A DNA stretch of 5,311 bases from Bacteroidales bacterium UBA1458 (GTDB lineage: Bacteria; Bacteroidota; Bacteroidia; Bacteroidales; VadinHA17), in the NCBI GenBank assembly GCA_002325785.1, contig DCSU01000143.1, positions 2,425 to 7,735 on the forward strand, given 5' to 3'. Positions 1 to 5,311 of this stretch are shown in pieces; position 1 is the stretch's first letter; every line of letters starts with the position of its first letter. The translations under genes were made by a program, and so were the position numbers. The notes beneath the pieces are model-generated. The model ran no database searches, was not told where the DNA came from, and saw only the letters and a program-made list of their open reading frames with translations.

Positions 1-1
1 T

Positions 2-970
2 GGGGTGATACAGGTGCCTGACCGGCGCCTCTATGAGCTTGAGAAGCATCAGCCCACAGAGCGGATCGTTCATACGACCGTGGAGATAGTTGACATACCG
101 GGACTGGTAAGGGGTCAGGGTGACAGCTCCGGCGCCAGGCTACTCGGGGAGATCAGGAACACCGATGCGTTGATACATGTGCTTCGTTGCTTTGATGATG
201 ACAACCTGCCTCACATAGACGGATCTGTCAGTCCTGTCAGAGACCTTGAAAATGTTGAGTTTGAACTGCAGGTCAAGGATGTTGAGTCGGTTGACAAAAA
301 GATACAGCGGCTTGAGCGGGCCGTCAGGACAGGCGACAAGGATGCAAAGCACGGGATAGAGATACTTAACCGTTACAAGGAGCATCTTGAAGGCTTTCAA
401 AACGCCTCTTCGCTTGTGATTAAACCGGAGGATAAGAGGTATGTTGATGACATCTTCCTCCTCACCATGAAACCCGTACTCTATGTTTGCAACGTCGACG
501 AGGCTTCGGCTGTCAGCGGCAACAGCTATACGGAGGCCGTCAGGGCGTTCCTCGGTGCCCGGAATGCTGTTCCACTGGTGATAGCCGGTGCCCTTGAGGC
601 TGAGATAGCCAACCTGACAGAGGAGGCTGACCGCCTGGAGTTCCTTCAGGCATCCGGCCTGACAGAACCGGGCGTCAATAAGCTCGTCAGAGCCGCCTAT
701 GAGATGCTCAACCTGCTCACATTCTTTACCGTAGGACCCAAGGAGATCAGGGCGTGGACCATCACCTCAGGCATGACCGCGCCCCAGGCTGCCGGGGTCA
801 TCCATTCAGATCTCGAGAGAGGATTTATCAGGGCTGAGGTGATGAAGTACATTGACTTCATGACGCTGGGGTCGGAGCATGCATGTCGCGAGGTTGGCAA
901 GCTTTTCGTAGAAGGTAAGAGCTATGTTGTGGGCGACGGCGACATACTGCATATCAGGTTTAACGTATAA
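2..970 (+). CDS. ychF: YchF/OLA1-family redox-regulated ATPase, 5'-truncated by window edge
   Basis: Cytosolic P-loop NTPase of the Obg-related YchF family, which binds ATP in preference to GTP and associates with ribosomes. The frame is already open at base 2, and the first residues (GVIQVPDRRL) match the interior family motif GVVxVPDxRL, so the GTG at base 5 is not the start. About 40 N-terminal residues, including the P-loop, lie outside the window; the family is usually ~363-367 aa and 321 are visible from that GTG. Counting from it, the G3 motif is DIPGL at 30-34, with the hydrophobic residue after Gly typical of this family. The G4 motif is NVDE at 163-166, the YchF-type NxxE instead of NKxD. 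The coiled-coil arm spans roughly 85-135, and the C-terminal TGS domain roughly 236-321, ending in the typical DGDIxHxRFNV. The loop after G3 is unusual: the family KGASKGEGLGN stretch is replaced by RGQGDSSGAR and is two residues shorter. Family assignment is firm; whether it is the only YchF of the genome cannot be told. Confidence 0.96.
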   Translation, partial: GVIQVPDRRLYELEKHQPTERIVHTTVEIVDIPGLVRGQGDSSGARLLGEIRNTDALIHVLRCFDDDNLPHIDGSVSPVRDLENVEFELQVKDVESVDKKIQRLERAVRTGDKDAKHGIEILNRYKEHLEGFQNASSLVIKPEDKRYVDDIFLLTMKPVLYVCNVDEASAVSGNSYTEAVRAFLGARNAVPLVIAGALEAEIANLTEEADRLEFLQASGLTEPGVNKLVRAAYEMLNLLTFFTVGPKEIRAWTITSGMTAPQAAGVIHSDLERGFIRAEVMKYIDFMTLGSEHACREVGKLFVEGKSYVVGDGDILHIRFNV

Positions 971-978
971 AAACAAAG

Positions 979-1041
979 GTGAGACACCTCCATGTCATAA
1001 CTGCTTTCATGCTGCTGATGGCGGCGCCGGAAGGATACGGG
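979..1041 (+). other. Signal peptide of the carboxypeptidase
   Basis: Residues 1-21 have a basic start (MRH), a hydrophobic core (VITAFMLLMAA) and a small-residue region ending near Gly21, before Gln22. This supports Sec export to the periplasm, the first step for a type IX secretion cargo. The exact cleavage position is an estimate. Confidence 0.75.
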
Positions 1042-2688
1042 CAGCACCCCCTGAGGGGCGATGACATCAGGGAGACAATTCGCAGTTACGGACAGGCCGA
1101 GGTGATAATCGGTTATCCCGGGTTTGAGACTATGACACGGCTTGCCGCCCGCTTTTCTGTTGCATCATGCAGCGGACAAGCGGCATCCATCATCCTCTCA
1201 CCTGTTGACGCTGAGGAGTTCATCGCCTCAGGCAGGGATTACAAGCTTGTCATACCAGCCGAACCCGGCAAGGGATTCTATACCGCCTCCTCAGTGGCCG
1301 ATGCGATGCAATGGCAGTCATACCCTACCTGGAGCCATTATGACACCATCATGCACAAGATCACAGAACACTGGCCTGAGGTCTGCCTCCTTGATACCAT
1401 AGGATTCAGTGTGCAGGGCAGGGCAGTGCTGGCTATCAAGATCTCAGACAACCCCTCTGATGATGAGCAGGAGCCGGCAGTGATGCTCAGCTCCTCCATC
1501 CACGGTGATGAGCCGGCAGGGTTTGTACTGCTGATGCGGCTGGCCGAATATCTTGCATCACAGAGCACTGCCGGCGGCCTGGCTCAGGATCTTGTCTCCG
1601 GCCTTGAGATATGGATCAACCCGCTGGCCAATCCTGACGGTATGTACCGAAACAATGACACTATGATAATTCCGGTCAGGGCAAACAGCAACGGGTATGA
1701 CCTCAACCGCAATTTCCCTGATCCTGAGGTGCCATTACCACCACCGCTGCAGAGGGAGACCATTGATATGATCTCTTTTATGGAGGAGAAACGCTTTGCC
1801 CTATCCGTTAACCTTCACTCCGGGGCTGAAGTGGTTAACTACCCGTGGGATAAGTGGACCAGGCTCCACGCCGATGACGCCTGGTTCAACGGAATAAGCA
1901 GACGGTATGCAGATACTGTACATCTATATGCCGATCCGGGTTACATGACCTACCTCGATAACGGGGTCACCAGGGGATGGGAGTGGTATACCGTCAGGGG
2001 CGGAAGGCAGGATTTTATCACCTGGAGCCTCGGGGGCAGAGAGGTGACTGTGGAGCTTGAAGACATAAAGATGACTCCCGGATCAAGCCTCGAAACACTT
2101 TGGAACTGGAACTACCGCTCACTTATCCGCTATATGGCAGAGGCTCTCAACGGAGTCAGGGGTACCGTGACCGACGAAGCCACCGGTGAACCGCTGAGTG
2201 CGGCAATAAGGATCACCGGATATGACGCTGACTCGTCGCTTGTCTTCTCTGACACACTCACAGGGGAGTATTACAGGTTCCTTGCTCCCGGCACATACAA
2301 TATGACCTTCTCCCGTAACGGATACCTGCCGTATTCATATCTGGCCACCCTTGACCAGTGGAACTCCGTAGAAACAAAAGATGTTCAGTTGCAGAAGCCC
2401 GGAGATGTTTACCCTCTACCACCGGAGAGCGGACTGCTGATCTGGCCTGTTCCTTCAACCGGTTCATTCAGCATAATGCTGCCTGGTGCCGTTACCGGAG
2501 AGATCACTGTCACCCTGGCTTCCACCTCCGGGGCAATCTTCGATACCCGCCGGACAGTGGCACAGAATGGCATACCGGTCGTTTGCGACTACGGGTCACT
2601 GCCATCGGGAGTCTATGTTGTTTCAGTCAGAAAAGAACCTGACGGACCCATCCTCAGAGGCAGGGCCGTCATCACACGGTTCAAATAA
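979..2688 (+). CDS. Secreted M14 zinc carboxypeptidase (N/E/D type) with T9SS sorting domain
   Basis: Predicted metallocarboxypeptidase that removes C-terminal residues from peptides outside the cytoplasm. Order: signal peptide ~1-21; N-terminal domain of unclear role ~25-110; M14 catalytic domain ~115-388; transthyretin-like CarboxypepD_reg domain ~391-472; type IX sorting domain ~484-569. Zinc ligands are H175 and E178 (SIHGDE) and H280 (NLHSG). R234 and the DLNRNF motif at 241-246 match the substrate-carboxylate binding residues, Y337 the mobile tyrosine, and E359 in TVELE the catalytic glutamate. The stretch WYTVRGGRQDF (336-346) is the signature of the carboxypeptidase N/E/D branch; Q344 and D291 (YPWD) correspond to residues that select basic C-terminal residues there, so Arg/Lys specificity is inferred. 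The GTG start is chosen because it lies after the in-frame stop at 961 and gives a complete signal peptide; an ATG at 1009 would cut it short. No clear ribosome binding site is seen, usual in Bacteroidota. It begins 8 bases after ychF, so co-transcription is likely. Confidence 0.93.
   Translation: MRHLHVITAFMLLMAAPEGYGQHPLRGDDIRETIRSYGQAEVIIGYPGFETMTRLAARFSVASCSGQAASIILSPVDAEEFIASGRDYKLVIPAEPGKGFYTASSVADAMQWQSYPTWSHYDTIMHKITEHWPEVCLLDTIGFSVQGRAVLAIKISDNPSDDEQEPAVMLSSSIHGDEPAGFVLLMRLAEYLASQSTAGGLAQDLVSGLEIWINPLANPDGMYRNNDTMIIPVRANSNGYDLNRNFPDPEVPLPPPLQRETIDMISFMEEKRFALSVNLHSGAEVVNYPWDKWTRLHADDAWFNGISRRYADTVHLYADPGYMTYLDNGVTRGWEWYTVRGGRQDFITWSLGGREVTVELEDIKMTPGSSLETLWNWNYRSLIRYMAEALNGVRGTVTDEATGEPLSAAIRITGYDADSSLVFSDTLTGEYYRFLAPGTYNMTFSRNGYLPYSYLATLDQWNSVETKDVQLQKPGDVYPLPPESGLLIWPVPSTGSFSIMLPGAVTGEITVTLASTSGAIFDTRRTVAQNGIPVVCDYGSLPSGVYVVSVRKEPDGPILRGRAVITRFK
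2428..2685 (+). other. C-terminal type IX secretion (Por) sorting domain
   Basis: Residues ~484-569 show the beta-rich layout of Bacteroidota type A C-terminal sorting domains. A proline-containing opening (IWPVPSTGSFSI, in place of the common YPNPxxG) is followed by alternating hydrophobic strands, then the late LPSGVYVVSV block and a final strand GRAVITRFK. The LPSGVYxV block is the best-conserved part. Such domains direct the protein through the outer membrane by the Por system and are usually removed on secretion, often with anchoring to surface lipopolysaccharide. The opening motif is degenerate, but the late block and its position at the very C-terminus make the call sound. Confidence 0.82.
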
Positions 2689-2723
2689 GCTGGTGATGAT
2701 GTTGATATCTTTATGCCTGCGCC

Positions 2724-2753
2724 TTGCACATAAGGTCAAAACTGGTATTTTTG
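2724..2753 (+). promoter_or_regulatory. Bacteroidota-type sigma-ABfr promoter for the PafA-like gene
   Basis: TTG at 2724-2726 is separated by exactly 19 bases from TATTTTTG at 2746-2753, which fits the Bacteroidota primary-sigma consensus (T)TTG-N19-TAnnTTTG with no mismatch in the -7 element. Transcription would start near 2760, giving a leader of about 25 bases before the ATG at 2785. The leader has no Shine-Dalgarno motif and is A/T-rich close to the start, as is common in this phylum. The phosphatase-like gene is therefore likely to have its own promoter rather than depending on read-through from the carboxypeptidase. Confidence 0.65.
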
Positions 2754-2784
2754 GGCCTTATTTCTTACGAGAAACTTTTCAATC

Positions 2785-2844
2785 ATGAGACAGACAGCAG
2801 CAATCATATATTTCCTTATTATCTCCTTTGTCGTCACGGCACAA
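2785..2844 (+). other. Signal peptide of the PafA-like protein
   Basis: Residues 1-20 (MRQ, then the hydrophobic run TAAIIYFLIISFVVTA, then Q20) form a classic Sec signal, with a plausible cleavage after Ala19 in the context VTA-QTA. There is no lipobox cysteine and no C-terminal sorting domain, so a soluble periplasmic location is most likely. Confidence 0.78.
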
Positions 2845-4434
2845 ACGGCTTATATTCCTCCTGATAAGCCAAAGCTTGTCATAGGCATCATTGTTGAGCA
2901 GCTTCGGTATGACCAGCTGGAACGTGTCTGGGATATTCTTCCTGACAATGGACTTAGGAGGATGGTCAGCGAGGGCACCTATTACCGCAACGTCTCTGTC
3001 GATTACCTGTCGACCCAGGCAGCGCCGGGCTTTGCCACTATCTCCACGGGAGCATCACCCTCCGCCCACGGCATCACCTCTGACACCTGGTTTCACCCGT
3101 TCAATGACCAGATGATCTTCAGCGTTCAGGATCCTGAAGCCGGTGCTGTAGGAGGCAGTTTTGAGACCGGGCTCTACTCTCCGGTCAACCTGCTATCCTC
3201 AACATTTGCTGATGAGCTGCAGATGTCAACATGCGGTGCGTCAAAGGTATACGGCATCGGAATTAAGGAGATGGGTGCAATAATCACAGCAGGGCATGCT
3301 GCTGACGGTGCATTCTGGTTTGATGACCGCACAGGCACCTGGATGAGCAGCAACTACTACTGTGATTCACTTCCCGTGTGGCTCATGGATCTCAATGCGT
3401 TGCTCCTCCCTGGGCAGTACCTGAATCATCCGTGGCAGCCAATGATGGATATTTCACGCTACCCGGGATGCCAGGCTGACTCAAATGACCTGGAAAGGGG
3501 CTTCGAAGGAAAAACATGGTTTCCCTATGATCTCAAGACGATGTCAACAAAGGGCAAGCTCCTTAATACAACAAGAGACTACTCAGTACTGCGCGAGACC
3601 CCCTTTGCAGATGATTTTACCACTGAACTTGCCTTCAGACTCATAGATAATGAACAGCTCGGCCAGGATGATAATACTGATTACCTTTCAATTACATATT
3701 CAGCAACAGATTACATAGGCCATCGCTTCGGTCCTTCATCAGTGGAGTCTACAGATGCATTGGTCAGGCTCGACAAGAATATCGGCCAGCTGCTTGACCG
3801 TATTGACAAGTCGCTGGGCAAGAGAAATGTCCTGGTATATTTTGTCTCCGCACACGGGGTATCTGAGATACCTGCGGTGCTGGAGCAGAGCAGGATACCC
3901 TCCGGGTACTTCAGGCTGAACCAGTCACTTCAGTTGCTGCGTAGTTACCTTAATGCCATTTACGGTAAGGGCGACTGGGTAAAAGGTTTCTTTGATAACC
4001 AGATCTTCCTGAACAGGGGTCTGATTGAAGACGCTGACATAAGCCTTGAAGAGATTCAGAAGAAGGTGGCCCGCTTCATGGTGCAGTTCTCCGGGATAGC
4101 AGCGGCTGTCCCTACTTCGGCGTTTGAGATGAGTGATTTTGCAGGCGGACTGCTCCTGAAGATGAATAACAATTTTAGCCAGCAGCGGTCAGGTGATGTG
4201 ATGATAGCACTTAATCCCGGCTGGGTTGAGAAGACTGACCATGTCACAGGCCATAACTCACCCTACGAGTATGACAGTCATGTTCCGCTTATATGGTTCG
4301 GCTGGACTGCCAGCAGGGCATCTGTCACCCGCAGTGTCACCACCAGGGATATTGCTGTAACCCTGTCGGTACTGTGCCGGATACCATTGCCGAATTCTGC
4401 CAGCGGGGATCCGCTGCACGAATTGTTCAGGTAG
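2785..4434 (+). CDS. Exported PafA-type alkaline phosphatase family protein, probable pseudoenzyme
   Basis: Member of the alkaline phosphatase superfamily resembling Elizabethkingia PafA, a periplasmic zinc phosphomonoesterase. A signal peptide spans ~1-20. Family landmarks are clear: PKLVIGIIVEQLRYD (29-43), APGFATISTGASPSAHGI (80-97), SPVNLLSSTFADEL (132-145), KVYGIGIKEMGAIITAGH (154-171), TDYIGHRFGP (308-317), SAHG (355-358) and GHNSPYEYDSHVPLIW (489-504). Relative to PafA the following are changed: metal ligand D38 is E38, nucleophile T79 is A79, N100 is D100, R164 is M163, and metal ligand D352 is A356. Retained are K161 and the probable metal residues D309, H313, H357 and H490. Ordinary phosphatase chemistry is therefore doubtful, although the frame is intact and of normal family length (~550 aa). 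It could be a binding or scaffold protein or an enzyme with one metal and another reaction. The comparison relies on recalled PafA residues. It has its own promoter upstream and converges with the following gene. ATG 2785 is the start that gives a full signal peptide. Confidence 0.88.
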   Translation: MRQTAAIIYFLIISFVVTAQTAYIPPDKPKLVIGIIVEQLRYDQLERVWDILPDNGLRRMVSEGTYYRNVSVDYLSTQAAPGFATISTGASPSAHGITSDTWFHPFNDQMIFSVQDPEAGAVGGSFETGLYSPVNLLSSTFADELQMSTCGASKVYGIGIKEMGAIITAGHAADGAFWFDDRTGTWMSSNYYCDSLPVWLMDLNALLLPGQYLNHPWQPMMDISRYPGCQADSNDLERGFEGKTWFPYDLKTMSTKGKLLNTTRDYSVLRETPFADDFTTELAFRLIDNEQLGQDDNTDYLSITYSATDYIGHRFGPSSVESTDALVRLDKNIGQLLDRIDKSLGKRNVLVYFVSAHGVSEIPAVLEQSRIPSGYFRLNQSLQLLRSYLNAIYGKGDWVKGFFDNQIFLNRGLIEDADISLEEIQKKVARFMVQFSGIAAAVPTSAFEMSDFAGGLLLKMNNNFSQQRSGDVMIALNPGWVEKTDHVTGHNSPYEYDSHVPLIWFGWTASRASVTRSVTTRDIAVTLSVLCRIPLPNSASGDPLHELFR

Positions 4435-4462
4435 CTCCTTCAGGCAGCTGGCCCGTGTATAG

Positions 4463-4488
4463 CAGGAGGTGATCCTGAATTGATTTTT
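4463..4488 (+). terminator. Weak candidate intrinsic terminator after the PafA-like gene
   Basis: CAGGA (4463-4467) and TCCTG (4473-4477) can pair as a 5-bp stem around a 5-base loop, followed after six bases by five T residues (4484-4488). It sits 29 bases beyond the stop codon, in the right place to end the plus-strand transcript. The stem is short and the T-run is offset, so this is a weak candidate. The same bases form an extended Shine-Dalgarno match, which offers another reading. Confidence 0.3.
4464..4475 (+). promoter_or_regulatory. Perfect 12-base complement of the 16S rRNA 3' tail in the intergenic gap
   Basis: AGGAGGTGATCC is exactly complementary to the GGATCACCTCCT tail of bacterial 16S rRNA, an unusually long Shine-Dalgarno match. 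No convincing gene follows it. A TTG at 4480 opens a 12-codon frame (stop codon included) ending at 4515, too short to call. Bases on either side do not resemble the 16S gene on the other strand, so it is not a visible rRNA remnant. It may be chance, part of the terminator hairpin, or a site in a 3' untranslated region. Confidence 0.35.
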
Positions 4489-4503
4489 CCGGGGCATTTT
4501 GTC

Positions 4504-4517
4504 AGTCAGCGCTGACT
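4504..4517. repeat. 14-base perfect palindrome between convergent genes
   Basis: AGTCAGCGCTGACT reads the same on both strands and lies 12-25 bases beyond the minus-strand gene's stop. As RNA it could fold into a 5-bp stem with a GCGC loop on either strand. No T-run follows it in either direction, so it is not a standard intrinsic terminator. A dyad-symmetric protein binding site or a bidirectional 3'-end hairpin are both possible. Confidence 0.4.
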
Positions 4518-4528
4518 TGCCGATTATC

Positions 4529-5269
4529 TCAGACGCTAAGCACGTTCCTGTTATAGCTGTCGCGCACGCGGCAGGCATCGGCGATCAGGCCCGGGTTCTG
4601 TTCGCCCCCGTTTCCTATGACCACCATGTCAGCTCCTGCGGCAAAGACGGCATCAACCTTGTCAGCTGAATCGAGTCCGCCACCCACAATGAGAGGTAGG
4701 GTCAGTTCCGCCCTTACCTCCCTGATCATGGAAGGGTCAACATGTCTTGCCGCGCCGCTCCCTCCTTCGAGATAGATCACCTTCAGTCCCAGCATCTCGC
4801 CTGCAATTGCGGTGGCAGCTGCAATATCGTTTTTACTGTATGGTATAGGCGACGTCTGGCTCATATACTCAACCGAGGTTCCTCCACCGCAATCGATCAG
4901 GATATAACCTACCGGAATGACACGGTCACGCATCTGTTTCAGGTATGGAGCAGCGATAACGTGGTTGCCTATCAGCAGTTCAGGATTACGGCCGCTGATG
5001 AGTGACAGCAGGAAGATGGCATCTGCCGCATCAGTAAGCTGTGTCAGGTTGCCGGGGAAAAGAATGACGGGAATGGTTGAGAGCCTCTTAAGGCTCCTGA
5101 TCACCTGGTCAACGGGAACGTTTGTCAGGCTGCCACCGGCAAGGAACAGATCAACCTTTGACTCAGCTGCCTGCCTCGTGGTATCAGCCAGCCACTCTTC
5201 CCCCGCGCGATCAGGGTCAATAAGCTGCGCCACTATTTTCCTCTTCCTTCCGGGGATATCAACTTTCAT
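4529..5269 (-). CDS. Geranylgeranylglyceryl/heptaprenylglyceryl phosphate synthase (PcrB/GGGPS family)
   Basis: TIM-barrel prenyltransferase that joins a long polyprenyl diphosphate to sn-glycerol 1-phosphate by an ether bond, acting at the inner face of the membrane. Archaea use this for their core lipids; related group II enzymes occur in Bacteroidota, where the end product is less well understood. Numbered from the ATG at 5269 (246 aa, normal length): LIDPD at 16-20; AGGS at 44-47; PVILFPGN at 67-74; YLEGGSGA at 166-173, which holds the catalytic glutamate and phosphate-binding loop; VGGGLDS at 195-201 and GADMVVIGN at 212-220, the standard phosphate-binding elements. The ATG is preferred to the in-frame TTG at 5290 because AGGA lies six bases before it and the seven extra residues match nothing in the family. 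Prenyl chain length cannot be read safely from the sequence. It converges on the PafA-like gene with a 94-base gap, so it belongs to a separate transcript; its promoter is mostly outside the window. Confidence 0.93.
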   Translation of the reverse strand: MKVDIPGRKRKIVAQLIDPDRAGEEWLADTTRQAAESKVDLFLAGGSLTNVPVDQVIRSLKRLSTIPVILFPGNLTQLTDAADAIFLLSLISGRNPELLIGNHVIAAPYLKQMRDRVIPVGYILIDCGGGTSVEYMSQTSPIPYSKNDIAAATAIAGEMLGLKVIYLEGGSGAARHVDPSMIREVRAELTLPLIVGGGLDSADKVDAVFAAGADMVVIGNGGEQNPGLIADACRVRDSYNRNVLSV

Positions 5270-5273
5270 GCTT

Positions 5274-5279
5274 CTTCCT
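5274..5279 (-). promoter_or_regulatory. Ribosome binding site supporting ATG 5269
   Basis: On the minus strand AGGAAG lies just before the ATG, with six bases between AGGA and the start codon. This decides the ATG against the upstream TTG at 5290. Shine-Dalgarno use is weak in Bacteroidota, so it is supporting and not decisive evidence. Confidence 0.45.
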
Positions 5280-5287
5280 GGTCCAGA

Positions 5288-5295
5288 CAATAGTA
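5288..5295 (-). promoter_or_regulatory. Possible -7 element for the GGGP synthase gene
   Basis: TACTATTG on the minus strand differs at one base from the Bacteroidota -7 element TAnnTTTG. Transcription would begin near 5281, about 12 bases before the ATG, and the alternative TTG start at 5290 would then not be in the message. The matching -33 TTG would fall past the window edge, so this cannot be confirmed here. Confidence 0.22.
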
Positions 5296-5311
5296 TAGTT
5301 ATCGTATTTTG

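Noticed and set aside
110..165. Compensated frameshift as the cause of the odd YchF loop
   Set aside because: Reading the alternative frames here does not restore the KGEGLGN signature clearly, and the frame is open and family-like on both sides.
140..400. 86-codon minus-strand frame inside ychF
   Set aside because: Antisense shadow over the conserved ATPase domain and helical arm.
2486..2788. 100-codon plus-strand frame running from the end of the carboxypeptidase to the next start
   Set aside because: It lies in another frame of the type IX sorting domain and crosses the promoter; no start signal or family resemblance.
4441..4500. Remnant of a 16S rRNA gene on the minus strand, suggested by GGATCACCTCCT
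   Set aside because: The neighbouring bases on that strand lack the conserved CTGCGGNTGGATCACC context and any other 16S similarity.
4258..4578. 106-codon minus-strand frame across the convergent gap
   Set aside because: It overlaps the ends of two well-supported genes, has no recognisable motif or signal, and its composition is explained by the antisense of the PafA-like coding sequence.
4742..5005. 87-codon plus-strand frame opposite the GGGP synthase
   Set aside because: Antisense shadow of a strongly conserved gene; no independent support.
5270..5290. TTG at 5290 as start of the GGGP synthase, adding seven residues
   Set aside because: The added residues match nothing in the family, and the ATG at 5269 has a properly spaced AGGA and would follow the possible -7 element.

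Overview
The window reads as ordinary chromosome of a member of the Bacteroidota, probably an uncultivated or poorly sampled lineage. Four lines of evidence agree. One protein ends in a type IX secretion (Por) sorting domain. The promoter before the phosphatase-like gene fits the Bacteroidota form TTG-N19-TAnnTTTG. The YchF protein carries Bacteroidota-type wording such as the NVDE G4 motif. The minus-strand enzyme is a geranylgeranylglyceryl phosphate synthase of the kind found in this phylum. I cannot place it below phylum with any certainty. No RNA genes, CRISPR arrays, insertion sequences or phage genes are visible.

Layout: (1) 2-970 (+), the last ~320 residues of the YchF/OLA1 ATPase, cut by the left window edge so that the P-loop is missing. 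(2) 979-2688 (+), a secreted M14 zinc carboxypeptidase of the N/E/D type, starting only 8 bases after ychF and probably co-transcribed with it. (3) 2689-2784, a 96-base gap holding a good Bacteroidota promoter. (4) 2785-4434 (+), a periplasmic or exported alkaline-phosphatase-superfamily protein of the PafA type. (5) 4435-4528, a 94-base convergent gap with a weak hairpin/T-run, a perfect match to an extended Shine-Dalgarno sequence and a 14-base perfect palindrome. (6) 5269-4529 (-), the GGGP synthase.

The genes do not form one obvious pathway. YchF is a cytosolic ribosome-associated ATPase, the carboxypeptidase trims peptides at or outside the cell surface, the PafA-like protein is exported, and the GGGP synthase makes an ether-lipid precursor at the membrane.

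The most notable observation is that the PafA-like protein keeps the fold signatures but appears to have lost most of its catalytic apparatus: the nucleophile threonine, two metal-binding aspartates, the active-site asparagine and the active-site arginine are all changed, in an intact 549-codon frame. It looks like a conserved pseudo-phosphatase or an enzyme with altered chemistry. A second oddity is that YchF has a shortened, rewritten switch II loop lacking the usual KGEGLGN signature. Nothing here amounts to a clear new multi-gene system.
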